Positions 34,142-41,864 of a stretch of DNA of 64,000 nucleotides are shown here, one piece after another. Position 1 is the stretch's first letter, and the number at the start of each line of letters is the position of its first letter. The translations under genes were made by a program, and so were the position numbers. The DNA lies in contig NZ_JOAG01000015.1 in the NCBI RefSeq assembly GCF_000725485.1, positions 62,001 through 126,000 of the forward strand, given 5' to 3'. The DNA comes from Nonomuraea candida. GTDB lineage: Bacteria > Actinomycetota > Actinomycetes > Streptosporangiales > Streptosporangiaceae. The notes under the pieces were generated by a model. That model did not search any database and was not told the DNA's origin. It saw only the letters and a list, made by a program, of their open reading frames with translations.

Positions 34142-34713
34142 GGCACGGGCGTCCCGTCGATCGTGCGGCTGCGCACCAGCCGCAGGTCCGACACGTCGAG
34201 GGAGTCCAGGTTGACGACCCGGACCTCGTAGTTGAGCGACAGCCGGTACGGCTTCTGGATCGCGTACCAGATCCAGGACTTCTGGTCGAGCGTCAGCGGG
34301 GTCAGCGTGAACTGCAGCGTGTCCGTCGTCCCCGCGAGGCTGCCCGTCAGCTCCTCGCCGCCCCAGATCGCGTCGTCGTAGAAGACCTGGAGGGCGCGGC
34401 CGATCATCTGGTGCTGCGTCTCCTGGTTCCCGCCCCAGGGCGTGATCAGGTAGCGCAGCAGCAGCGCCATCGGCGGTTTGCGGGTGGTGGGCGCGGCCGG
34501 CGGCAGGGAGCGGACCGGCGGCCGGTTGCGCGACGTCGGGTCCTCGGCGACCTCGTACAGGAACACCGTGAGCTTCGCCTGGTCGACCTGCACCGGCTCG
34601 GACAGGTCGTTCAGCTCGGCGGTCACCGGCCCGGGACGCACGTCCGCCAGCGCCCGCCGCAGCCGGTCGACAATGATCGTCGACACGTCGGCGACGACCC
34701 CGAAGTCCCCCAT
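34138..34713 (-). CDS. Pvc16/DUF4255 family eCIS protein (Afp16-like terminator)
   Basis: A 191-aa protein with the Pvc16_N pattern: STIIVDRLRRALADVRPG, VQVDQAKLTVFLYEVAEDPT, MALLLRYLITPWGGNQETQH, QMIGRALQVFYDD and QFTLTPLTLDQKSWIWYAI. In Afp/PVC particles Afp16 caps tube and sheath ends and sets length. Length is normal. It is the first structural cistron, so the main eCIS promoter must lie upstream, in 34714-34886. Confidence 0.9.
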   Translation of the reverse strand: MGDFGVVADVSTIIVDRLRRALADVRPGPVTAELNDLSEPVQVDQAKLTVFLYEVAEDPTSRNRPPVRSLPPAAPTTRKPPMALLLRYLITPWGGNQETQHQMIGRALQVFYDDAIWGGEELTGSLAGTTDTLQFTLTPLTLDQKSWIWYAIQKPYRLSLNYEVRVVNLDSLDVSDLRLVRSRTIDGTPVP

Positions 34714-34886
34714 GTGACTCCTCCCGTTGCCCCGCCGGGTCGAAATCCGCTCCGGCGTGCGTCCCGCAGGATGACAGGGCCGGCGTGGCGGGCCCGCCTT
34801 CCGGCCGTCGCGGCGGCGTCACGGGCGCGTTCCCGCCGTGTGGCGTTGACGGGCGCGCACACGCGGTGGCGACGCGGCGGTGACAG
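34714..34886. promoter_or_regulatory. Divergent region between eCIS operon and regulator genes
   Basis: A 173-bp gap separating the Pvc16 gene (leftward) from the small conserved gene (rightward). CTCCTCCC at 34716-34723 is the ribosome site for Pvc16 on the minus strand. I see no clear -10/-35 or SARP direct repeat; the region is nearly uniformly GC-rich. It must hold the eCIS promoter unless the operon begins further upstream. Confidence 0.4.
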
Positions 34887-35126
34887 GTGTCCGCGCATCC
34901 TGCCCTCGTGGAACCATCAGAGGAACGCGCCGGCAGCATGGTCCTGCGTGCATGGCTGGAGGGCGGGCAGCCGGACTGCCTGCGGGTGCGCATCCTCTCG
35001 TCGATCGGCCCCGATCAGGCGCCCCCGCTCGCGGTGTCCACTCCCGAAGCCGTGCACGAGGCCGTGCAGAGCTGGCTGGAACAGTTGCTGATCAGGCCCG
35101 ATGACGTTCCCGTGACGCCCGGTTGA
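34887..35126 (+). CDS. Small conserved actinobacterial protein (79 aa)
   Basis: From GTG 34887 (later starts GTG 34908 or ATG 34938 are possible). Core: SMVLRAWLEGGQPDCLRVRI, then VSTPEAVHEAVQSWLEQLLI. The plan RAWxE...LRxRI...(v)ES/TxEAVxxxVxxWL is a small protein type often found next to BTAD regulators in actinobacteria; function unknown. It lies divergent from the eCIS operon and 97 bp upstream of the SARP gene in the same direction. Confidence 0.6.
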   Translation: MSAHPALVEPSEERAGSMVLRAWLEGGQPDCLRVRILSSIGPDQAPPLAVSTPEAVHEAVQSWLEQLLIRPDDVPVTPG

Positions 35127-35223
35127 CACCTCACGGCCGATAATTCCCCGTAACATTTGGCGCCGAGTTCGCGAAGTCAGTCAGGGGGCGAACCGATCGG
35201 TGCAGGCGTAGCCTGGGGGCCCG

Positions 35224-35949
35224 ATGCGCACTGAAGTACCGCAAGCTGCGACATTGCGACTGTTGAAGGGTTTCGCGCTGGTCGTGGGGGACACGCGGGT
35301 GACGCTGTCGTCCGGCGCTCAACGGTTGCTGGCCTTTCTCGCACTGCAGGACCGGCCGCGTACGCGGACGTACGTGGCGGGGACGTTGTGGCCGGAGGCG
35401 ACGGCGGCGCGCGCCAACGCCAATCTCCGCTCGTCGTTGTGGCGCGCCCTGCGCACCGGCCACCGGGTCATCGAGGCGTCGGCGCACGAGATGGCGCTGG
35501 CCACGAACATCAACGTCGACATCCACGACGCGGTGACCCGCGCCCACCGGCTGCTCGACGCGTCCTGCCGGTGCGACGACATCCTGAACCGGCAGACGCG
35601 CGACGACCTGTCCGCCGATCTGCTGCCGGAGTGGTCGGACAACGAGTGGGTGCTGATCGAGCAGGAGCAGTACCACCAGCTCCGGCTGTATGCCCTGGAG
35701 GCGATGGCCAAGCGGCTCACCGTCGAGGGCCGTCACGGGGAGGCGGTGGCGGCGGCCCTGGCCGCCGTACGGGCCGAGCCGTTGCGGGAGAGCGCCCACC
35801 GGGTGCTCATCGACGCGCACCTCGCCGCCGGCAACCGCGCCGCGGCGCAGCACCAGTACGAGCAGTGCCGGCGCATCCTGCTGGACGAGCTGGGCCTCGA
35901 ACCGTCCGACCTGCTCCGCCACCTCCTGCCCCATCTCACCCCGCACTGA
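35224..35949 (+). CDS. SARP/BTAD family transcriptional activator
   Basis: A 241-aa regulator. Residues 10-95 form the OmpR-like winged helix used by SARPs (LRLLKGFALVVGDTRVTLSS, AFLALQDRPRTRTYVAGTLW, EATAARANANLRSSLWRAL), and residues 100-235 the bacterial transcriptional activation domain (VLIEQEQYHQLRLYALEAMA, RHGEAVAAALAAVRAEPLRE, ESAHRVLIDAHLAAGNRAAA, QYEQCRRILLDELGLEPSD). Length is that of short SARPs. It is next to, and divergent from, the eCIS operon, so it is its best candidate activator; it may also act on distant clusters. There is no signal for cell-type regulation in the sequence. Confidence 0.93.
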   Translation: MRTEVPQAATLRLLKGFALVVGDTRVTLSSGAQRLLAFLALQDRPRTRTYVAGTLWPEATAARANANLRSSLWRALRTGHRVIEASAHEMALATNINVDIHDAVTRAHRLLDASCRCDDILNRQTRDDLSADLLPEWSDNEWVLIEQEQYHQLRLYALEAMAKRLTVEGRHGEAVAAALAAVRAEPLRESAHRVLIDAHLAAGNRAAAQHQYEQCRRILLDELGLEPSDLLRHLLPHLTPH

Positions 35950-35991
35950 CCCGCGACGAGGGCGGGGCGGCCGAGGCGGGCGGGCCGGCGG

Positions 35992-36906
35992 TCACCGTGC
36001 GGGCGCGTGACCCGGCCGCGGCTTCTCGGCCTCGGCGAAGAGCTCGATCGGCATCACGCGCATCGTGCGGCCGGCGGGCCGCAGGTACCGCTCGCGGTAC
36101 TCGGCCTCCCCCACCTGCTCGCACCCCCGCCAGCCGTGCCCGGCCAGCAGCGCGTCCGCCTCGGCGGGGTCGAGCCCGAAGTGCCACACCCCGTGCCGGG
36201 TGACGAACCGGCGGCGCAGCCGCTTCCCCATGCCGTAGGAGCGGGTGCCGTCCAGGAAGTCGCGTCTGAGGTAGGTGAAGAGCAGCCGGCTGCCCGGGGC
36301 CAGGCCGGCGAGGAAGGCGAAGACGTTCCGGACGCCCTCCTCGCCGAGGTACGGGGTCACCCCCTCCATCAGCACGACAGCGGGCTCGCCGGTCCGGAAC
36401 CCGGCCGCTTCCAGGGCGGGGCCGGGCCCGCCCGCCCGGAGGTCGGCGGGGACCAGCCGCAGCCGCTCCGGCACCCGCCCGTACACTCGCTCGACCACCC
36501 GGCGCTTGGCGGTGACGTTGGCCGGCAGGTCCACCTCGAACGCCGCCGCGCCCGCCGGCACCGCGAGCCGGCAGGCCCGCGTGTCCAGGCCCGCGCCGAG
36601 CACGACGAGCTGCCCGGCGCCCGCGGCCAGGGCGGCGGCGACCTTGTCGTCGGCGTAGCGCTTGCGGCACAGGATGCCGCCCCACACGCCCGGCGCACTG
36701 CGCTCGCTCGCCGCGACGAACCACTCGCGCAGGGGCCGCCAGGCGCACGCGCGCACCAGCAGGCGGACCGGGCCGGGCAGGAAGCGCGCGGCCAGCTCGT
36801 CGCGGGCGATCCGCCGCGCCTCGGGCAGCCCCTGCTCGATCGCCGCGATGGCGATGGGCCCGACGGCGGAACTCGCCGCGGCCGACCGCGGTGTCCATCT
36901 CCTCAT
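35992..36906 (-). CDS. LCMT/Ppm1-type class I SAM-dependent methyltransferase
   Basis: A 304-aa enzyme from ATG 36906. The SAM-binding motif is QLVVLGAGLDTRACRL (about residue 100), followed by FEVDLPANVTAKRRVVERVY, then LMEGVTPYLGEEGVRNVFAF. This is the leucine carboxyl methyltransferase-like family, common in actinobacteria, methylating unknown small molecules. C-terminus carries RERYLRPAGRTMRVMPIELF. It is convergent with the SARP gene (42-bp gap) and lies downstream of the hydroxyacid dehydrogenase. Long frame upstream is a shadow. Confidence 0.87.
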   Translation of the reverse strand: MRRWTPRSAAASSAVGPIAIAAIEQGLPEARRIARDELAARFLPGPVRLLVRACAWRPLREWFVAASERSAPGVWGGILCRKRYADDKVAAALAAGAGQLVVLGAGLDTRACRLAVPAGAAAFEVDLPANVTAKRRVVERVYGRVPERLRLVPADLRAGGPGPALEAAGFRTGEPAVVLMEGVTPYLGEEGVRNVFAFLAGLAPGSRLLFTYLRRDFLDGTRSYGMGKRLRRRFVTRHGVWHFGLDPAEADALLAGHGWRGCEQVGEAEYRERYLRPAGRTMRVMPIELFAEAEKPRPGHAPAR

Positions 36907-36959
36907 GCCTTCATGATCGGCCCGCACGGGCGCCGGCGCATCATCCGGGCGAAAGACGG

Positions 36960-37973
36960 TCAGGCGATGTACGGGAGCTGCTCGGGCTCGACCCGGCCCA
37001 GCAGCGGCGCGCCGCTGACGAACCTGCCCACCTCGGCGACCGCGAACTCGCCGAGCCGGCGCAGCTCGCGGCCCTGGGCCCCGGCCAGATGCGGGGTGAT
37101 CAGGACGTTGGGCAGCGCGAAGAGCGGGTGGCCGGGCGGCAGCGGCTCGGGCTCGGTGACGTCGAGCACGGCGGAGATCCGGCCGGTGAGGCACTCGCGG
37201 GTGAGCGCGTCGGTGTCGATGAGGGAGCCCCGGGCGGTGTTGACGACGAGCGCGCCGTCGGGCAGGAGCGCCAGCCGGCCGGCGTCGAGCAGGTGGCGGG
37301 TCTCGGGCAGCGCGGGGGCGTGCACGGTGACCAGGTCGCTGCGGCGGCACAGCTCGTCCATGCCCACCGGCTCCGCGCCGAGGGCCGCGGCCTCCGCGGC
37401 GTTCACGTACGGGTCGTAGAGCAGGACCTCGACGTCGAAGGCCCGCAGCCGGCGCAGCACGAGCCGGCCGATGCGGGAGGCGCCGATCACGCCGACGGTG
37501 CAGTCGTGCAGCCCGGTCCCGTCGCCCTGGAGCCAGTCGGCCGGCGCGCCCGGCACGGCGGCGGCGTAGCGCCTGGCCCGGCTGAAAACCCGCTTGGCGC
37601 CGAGGACGAGCATGGCCAGGGTGTAGTCCGCCACGGGCACGGCGTTGGCCTCGGCGGCCGAGGACACGACGACCCCGCGCTCGAACACGACGGGATCGAC
37701 GCGGGCCTTGACCGTGCCGGCGGCGTGCACGAGCGCCCGCAGCCGGGGCGCGGCGGCCAGCACGCCCGCGTCGATGCGCGGGCAGCCCCAGCCGGTGACC
37801 AGGAGGTCCGCCTCCGCCAGCGCCGCGGCGGCGGCCGGCCCGTCGAACGAGGTGAACGTCGTGGCCGGGTCGAAGTCGACCAGTCGCCGCAGCCGGGTGA
37901 GCAGGTCGGCGGGGAAGACGCCGCCGAAGGCCCAGGGGGCGATGGCGAAGACCGCGACGGGTCGCCGTGGCAC
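36960..37973 (-). CDS. D-isomer-specific 2-hydroxyacid dehydrogenase
   Basis: A 337-aa NAD-dependent dehydrogenase from GTG 37973, which has AAGGAG 8 bases upstream; the open frame before it is not coding. NAD-binding motif: TVGVIGASRIGRLVLRRLR; catalytic residues: Arg in VVNTARGSLIDTDAL, Glu in LDVTEPEPLPPGHPL, His in VLITPHLAGAQGREL. It reduces a 2-keto acid or oxidises a D-2-hydroxy acid; the substrate is unknown. Related actinomycete proteins lie in sugar or sugar-acid clusters. Upstream GAAAACGCTTCC (38006-38017) could be a LacI-type operator. Confidence 0.88.
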   Translation of the reverse strand: MPRRPVAVFAIAPWAFGGVFPADLLTRLRRLVDFDPATTFTSFDGPAAAAALAEADLLVTGWGCPRIDAGVLAAAPRLRALVHAAGTVKARVDPVVFERGVVVSSAAEANAVPVADYTLAMLVLGAKRVFSRARRYAAAVPGAPADWLQGDGTGLHDCTVGVIGASRIGRLVLRRLRAFDVEVLLYDPYVNAAEAAALGAEPVGMDELCRRSDLVTVHAPALPETRHLLDAGRLALLPDGALVVNTARGSLIDTDALTRECLTGRISAVLDVTEPEPLPPGHPLFALPNVLITPHLAGAQGRELRRLGEFAVAEVGRFVSGAPLLGRVEPEQLPYIA

Positions 37974-38341
37974 GGAACGGGCTCCTTCCGGAGGGGTGGG
38001 GGTGTGAAAACGCTTCCTCAAGCGAAGCCACTCTATGCACCAACACACCACACCACAACGCCACCCCCCTCCCATGACCCGCTCGTGAGGTGGGAATCCG
38101 CCCTTCACGGCCCTCGGATTAGCTATTGACGCCTTCATGTAACCGTTTTAGCAACGCTGCCTTCATCCAGGACGGCTTCGGCTCCATGTCGCTGACCAGG
38201 TGGCCGAGGAACTGGCCAAGGAGTAGGCGGCCGCGCAGTGACCCGCCCCGGGCGCACGCGGGCGGCCGGGGCCGCCTGATCGCGCCGGGCGTGAACCTGA
38301 TCGGCCTCTCCCCCGACTGTTAGGGGTGACGGGAGGCCGAG
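37974..38341. promoter_or_regulatory. Intergenic region with LacI-type boxes and a possible gene remnant
   Basis: About 370 bp. GAAAACGCTTCC (38006-38017) and TAACCGTTTTA (38140-38150) resemble LacI-family operators. Bases 38170-38232 read in two frames as AFIQDGFGS then VADQVAEELAKE and a stop, which looks like the 3' end of a lost, frameshifted gene. No intact gene is visible. Confidence 0.35.
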
Positions 38342-38899
38342 ATGACCGATGAGCTGCTGGTGGCGCGGGCCCAGCTCGGCGAGCGCGCGGCGCTGGCCGA
38401 GCTGGTGGAGCGCTGGCGGACGCCGGTGTGGACGTACGTACGCCGCATGCTGGACGCCGAGCGCGCCGACGACGTGACCCAGGAGGTCTGGCTGGCCGTG
38501 ATCCGCGGCCTGCCGGGGCTGCGCGAGCCGGGCCGGTTCGCGCCCTGGCTGTTCACCATCGCCCGCCGCTCGGTCACCGACCGGCTGCGCGGCCAGTACG
38601 CCGCCGAGGAGGCCCGCTCGCCGGACGTGTCCCCCTCGGCGGACCCGGCGGGGAGCACGGCCGACAGCGCCGTCGAGAGCGCCGTGGAGAGCCTGGTGGA
38701 CCGGGCGGAGCTGGTGGCGCTGGTGGCCGGCCTGCCGGTACGGGAGCGGGAGATCCTCGTCCTGTTCTACCTGGAGGATCTGTCGGTCGAGGACTGCGCG
38801 CAGATCTGCGGCATCCCGGCCGGCACCGTCAAGTCCCGGCTCAGCCGCGCCCGTCGCCTGCTGCGCGCCCACCTGGAGGAGAAGGGATACCGGCCATGA
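38342..38899 (+). CDS. ECF-type RNA polymerase sigma factor
   Basis: A 185-aa sigma-70 family protein. Region 2: LVERWRTPVWTYVRRMLDAE, ADDVTQEVWLAVIRGLPGLR with the DxxQExF-like core; PGRFAPWLFTIARRSVTDRL. Region 4: VLFYLEDLSVEDCAQICGIP, AGTVKSRLSRARRLLRAHLE, the recognition helix. The 45-residue linker between regions 2 and 4 is acidic and Ser/Ala rich. The next gene overlaps its stop (ATGA) and encodes a membrane protein, the usual anti-sigma position, so the pair likely forms a signalling unit, although no anti-sigma Zn motif is seen. Confidence 0.93.
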   Translation: MTDELLVARAQLGERAALAELVERWRTPVWTYVRRMLDAERADDVTQEVWLAVIRGLPGLREPGRFAPWLFTIARRSVTDRLRGQYAAEEARSPDVSPSADPAGSTADSAVESAVESLVDRAELVALVAGLPVREREILVLFYLEDLSVEDCAQICGIPAGTVKSRLSRARRLLRAHLEEKGYRP

Positions 38900-39381
38900 C
38901 CGAGGAGGAACCGCGCCTGTCGGCGCGGGAGCTGATCGACCGGCTGGAACCGGCGCTGGCCGCGCGCACCCGGGTGCGCGCGGTCGCGGCGCTGGTGGCC
39001 GGGGTGTCCGGGACGTTGTTCGTGACCGCCCTGTGGGCGGGCGAGCCCGGCCCGCTGCCGGTCCGCACCCATCTGGCGTTCGGCCTGTTCATCGTGTTCT
39101 GCCTGGCCTGGGCCTGCTACGGCGGATGGCTGCTGGCGCGGCGGGTGCCGCTGTTCGCCACCGACCGGGTGGTCGCCGGCTGGATCGGCGTGACCGCCTC
39201 GGTGGTCACGACCGTGGCCACGGCCGTCGCCGCCGTCCAGCGCGGCGCCGGTCTGGGGACGGCGCTGGCCCTTGGCGGCCTGCTGACGGCCGTGGCGCTG
39301 GCGCTGACCGTACGGGCCCATGCCCGCCGGGCCGCGCTGCTGCGCCGCGTACGCGAGCTGTCCGGCCGGGACGGCGCCTGA
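38896..39381 (+). CDS. Membrane protein translationally coupled to the ECF sigma factor
   Basis: A 161-aa protein: cytoplasmic N-terminus MTEEEPRLSARELIDRLEP, then about four helices (about 29-45, 61-83, 96-115, 122-142). No H-x3-C-x2-C zinc motif of ZAS anti-sigmas. It overlaps the sigma gene by 4 bp, so it is a candidate anti-sigma or co-sensor by position. The tail is cytoplasmic and basic. No family recognised. Confidence 0.72.
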   Translation: MTEEEPRLSARELIDRLEPALAARTRVRAVAALVAGVSGTLFVTALWAGEPGPLPVRTHLAFGLFIVFCLAWACYGGWLLARRVPLFATDRVVAGWIGVTASVVTTVATAVAAVQRGAGLGTALALGGLLTAVALALTVRAHARRAALLRRVRELSGRDGA

Positions 39382-39471
39382 CCGCCCCTCTCCCACCCGC
39401 ATCCGTCCGATGAAACCCCCCGATGCCCCCGATGAAACCCCTCCGATGAAACCTCTACGAAAGGCAGGACG

Positions 39472-39585
39472 ATGGCGCACAATCCGAAACTGATCCGCCG
39501 CCGCTTCGGCGCGCGGGCCCTGACCGGCGTGACCGTGGCCGTGGCCGCGCTGCTCCTCGTGGGTGTGATCATGCTGCTGACCTGA
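39472..39585 (+). CDS. Small single-span membrane protein (37 aa)
   Basis: ATG 39472 to TGA 39585. Peptide: MAHNPKLIRRRFGARALTGV with basic N-terminus then TVAVAALLLVGVIMLLT, a membrane span, ending right there. AAAGGCAGG precedes the start. It follows the ECF operon by 90 bp, in a leader containing repeats of CCGATGAAACC (39408-39456). Too short for standard gene calling, but hydropathy and codon pattern favour a real gene. Confidence 0.6.
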   Translation: MAHNPKLIRRRFGARALTGVTVAVAALLLVGVIMLLT

Positions 39586-39636
39586 GCCGCCCGCGGCGAC
39601 CACGCATGCCCGGCTCGGGGCTTTCCGCGTGCCGTT

Positions 39637-39654
39637 CCCCGCCCCCGGGCGGGG
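39637..39654. terminator. GC hairpin between convergent genes
   Basis: CCCCGCCC (39637-39644) pairs with GGGCGGGG (39647-39654), loop CC. It lies between the 37-aa gene (ends 39585) and the MFS gene (ends 39659). Tight loop, so partial opening is needed; still the best terminator candidate for both. Confidence 0.45.
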
Positions 39655-39658
39655 CGGG

Positions 39659-40876
39659 TCAGCCGGGGCGGCGGGAGAAGTGGCGGGCGCCGGGCGCGAG
39701 GGCGGCGGCGGCCGGGGCCAGCAAGCACACCAACCCGCAGGCGAGCAGCACCGGCCCCGGGCCGAACGCGCCGATCGCGGGGGCCAGGAAGGCCAGCCCG
39801 ACGGGGGCCAGCCCGTAGGAGAGGAGGAAGTCCAGCGACGACACGCGGGCGAGCAGCCGCGGCTCCACCTCGCGCTGCGTGGCGGTGAACCACGGCACGT
39901 TGAACAGCTCGATCCCCAGCCCGGCCAGCGCGTAGGCGGACAGCACCAGCGCCGGGTGCGCCGGCGGCAGCAGGCTGAGCGGCGCCAGGCCGTAGAGCGC
40001 GAGCCCGGCCAGGGCCGCCCACCCCTGTGCGCGCGGCTGCCACCGCGCCATCAGCGCGGCCCCGGCCAGCGCTCCGAGGGTGTAGGCGGTGAGCGCCCCG
40101 GCGAGCACGGCCTCGCTCCCGTGCTGGTCCCTGCTGACCAGCGGCAGCGCCACGCCGGTGGCGGAGTAGCCGGTGAAGATCACGGCGCTGAGCGCGGCCA
40201 GCCCTGCGAGGAACCACGGATGGCGGCGCGCCTCGCGCACCCCCTCGGCGAACTCGGCCGGCATGGCGGTCCAGGCCGCGCGCGGCCCGGCGGGCGGGCG
40301 GGCGCCCCTGGGCGGGAGCAGCGCGGCGGCCAGCCACAGCAGGCCGGTGCCGACCAGCAGCGCCCCGGTGTCGAGCACGGTGGCCAGCAGCGCGGTCGCG
40401 GCCGGGGCGACCAGGGTGGTGACGCGCACGGCGAGCGTGATGGCGGCGTTGGCCCGCCGGCGCCGCGGCTCGTCCACGACCTCCGCGGTGAGCGCCTGGA
40501 ACGCGGGCCGGCACGCGCCCTGACCGGCCCCGACGATCGCCGCCGCGACGCTCATGAGCAGGATCGAGCGGCCGAGCCCCAGCGCGATGAACGGCGTGGC
40601 GAGCGCGGCCGCCGCCCCGGACCAGAACACCACGGCCCGGCGCGGGTACCGGTCGGCCAGCACGCCGCCGACGGGCATCGCGAGCAGGAAGCCGGCGGTC
40701 CTGGCGGCCAGGACGACGCCGAGCCCGGTGGCGGTCAGGCCCCGGTCGAGCACGGCGAGCCCGAGCACGAACGGCAGCGCCCAGGTCGCCAGGCCCGAGG
40801 CGGTGGTGCCGCACCACAGCCGCAGGAAGGACGCCTGGCGCAGCACTGGGCCGCCGGGCGGGGCGGTCGTGGTCAT
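39659..40876 (-). CDS. EntS-like MFS transporter
   Basis: A 405-aa MFS protein of the EntS/MFS_3 type: FLRLWCGTTASGLATWALPF at the first helix, GGVLADRYPRRAVVFWSGAA in loop 2-3, QGACRPAFQALTAEVVDEPR in the conserved helix 4-5 part, and ELFNVPWFTATQREVEPRLL in the second half. EntS-type proteins export siderophores. It starts 5 bp after the binding lipoprotein's stop, so it is the last gene in the metallophore uptake operon and may export or recycle the metallophore (inferred). Confidence 0.85.
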   Translation of the reverse strand: MTTTAPPGGPVLRQASFLRLWCGTTASGLATWALPFVLGLAVLDRGLTATGLGVVLAARTAGFLLAMPVGGVLADRYPRRAVVFWSGAAAALATPFIALGLGRSILLMSVAAAIVGAGQGACRPAFQALTAEVVDEPRRRRANAAITLAVRVTTLVAPAATALLATVLDTGALLVGTGLLWLAAALLPPRGARPPAGPRAAWTAMPAEFAEGVREARRHPWFLAGLAALSAVIFTGYSATGVALPLVSRDQHGSEAVLAGALTAYTLGALAGAALMARWQPRAQGWAALAGLALYGLAPLSLLPPAHPALVLSAYALAGLGIELFNVPWFTATQREVEPRLLARVSSLDFLLSYGLAPVGLAFLAPAIGAFGPGPVLLACGLVCLLAPAAAALAPGARHFSRRPG

Positions 40877-40880
40877 GACG

Positions 40881-41864
40881 TCACTTCTCCAGCCCGCGCA
40901 GGTATTCGGCGAACCCCTCCAGGCCGTCGATGTTGCGCGGCCCGCTGATGCCCTCGTTGTAGTCGAGGATGTGGAAGCGGTCGTTCACGACGGCGGGCAG
41001 CTTGCTGGTGGCGGGGAACTCCTTGAGAAATTTGATCTTCTCCTGGGCGGGCTTGTCGCCGTAGTCGAGGATGATGATGACCTCGGGCCTGGCCTGGACG
41101 ACGGCCTCCCAGGTGACCTCGCTCCAGCGGGCGTCGAGCCCGGCGAAGACGTTGCGGCCGCCGGCGAAGCGGATGATGTCGTTGGGCGGCACCTGGCTGC
41201 CGGCGGTGAACGGCTTGTCGGTGCCGGAGTCGTAGAGGAAGACCGGGACCGGGTCTCCCTCGGGCGCCCGGGCCCGGACCGCCTCGACGCGCCGGCGGTA
41301 GTCGGCGATGAGCTTCCGGGCCCGGTCCTCGACGCCGAAGATCCGGCCGAGGCGTTCGAGGTCGGTGTAGAGGCCCTCGAAGGGGGTGAGGCGTTCCGGG
41401 TGGCCGGGGTAGTTGAAGCACGACTCGGCGTGCATGAAGCTCTGGATCTTCAGGCCGTCGAGGATCTCGGGGGTGATGCCGCGCTGCTCGCTGAAGCCGG
41501 AGCGCCAGCCCGCGACGACGAAGTCGGCCTTGGCGTCCACGACCAGCTCGCGGTTGAGCAGGTCGTCGCTGAGGAACTTCACCTTGGCGTACTCGGCGGC
41601 CCAGGGCGACTCCGTGACCGGCGGGTTGGCGGGCGGCATGACGTAGCCGTGCACGTGCTCGGTGAGCCCGAGGGCGAACAGCTTGTCGGCGCTGCCGCCC
41701 TCGTAGGCGACCGCGCGCCGCGGGGTGGTGTACTCGACCTCCTGCCCGCACCTCTTGACCGTCACCTTGCGCGCGGCGGCGGCGCCGTCCTCCACCCGCG
41801 CGCCGCATCCGGCGAGCAGGATCGCGCCCGCCAGGGCGGCGGCCGTCAGACGGGTACGTGTCAT
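40881..41864 (-). CDS. Metallophore-type ABC transporter substrate-binding lipoprotein
   Basis: A 327-aa lipoprotein (FecB/BtuF fold). Signal: MTRTRLTAAALAGAILLAGC with a lipobox LLAGC, Cys 20. Then KRCGQEVEYTTPRRAVAYEG, SADKLFALGLTEHVHGYVMP and the two-lobe helical backbone; DIIRFAGGRNVFAGLDARWS is the usual FecB-like conserved piece, with LPAVVNDRFHILDY near the end. ATG 41864 overlaps the previous stop (TGATG). It captures a metal chelate or corrin-like ligand; the same layout is used for siderophores, B12 and a putative F420-0 importer, so the ligand is open. Confidence 0.88.
   Translation of the reverse strand: MTRTRLTAAALAGAILLAGCGARVEDGAAAARKVTVKRCGQEVEYTTPRRAVAYEGGSADKLFALGLTEHVHGYVMPPANPPVTESPWAAEYAKVKFLSDDLLNRELVVDAKADFVVAGWRSGFSEQRGITPEILDGLKIQSFMHAESCFNYPGHPERLTPFEGLYTDLERLGRIFGVEDRARKLIADYRRRVEAVRARAPEGDPVPVFLYDSGTDKPFTAGSQVPPNDIIRFAGGRNVFAGLDARWSEVTWEAVVQARPEVIIILDYGDKPAQEKIKFLKEFPATSKLPAVVNDRFHILDYNEGISGPRNIDGLEGFAEYLRGLEK

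Noticed and set aside
38126..38323. A 65-codon gene in the intergenic region
   Set aside because: No ribosome site, no conserved-looking composition; only a possible remnant of a 3' end.
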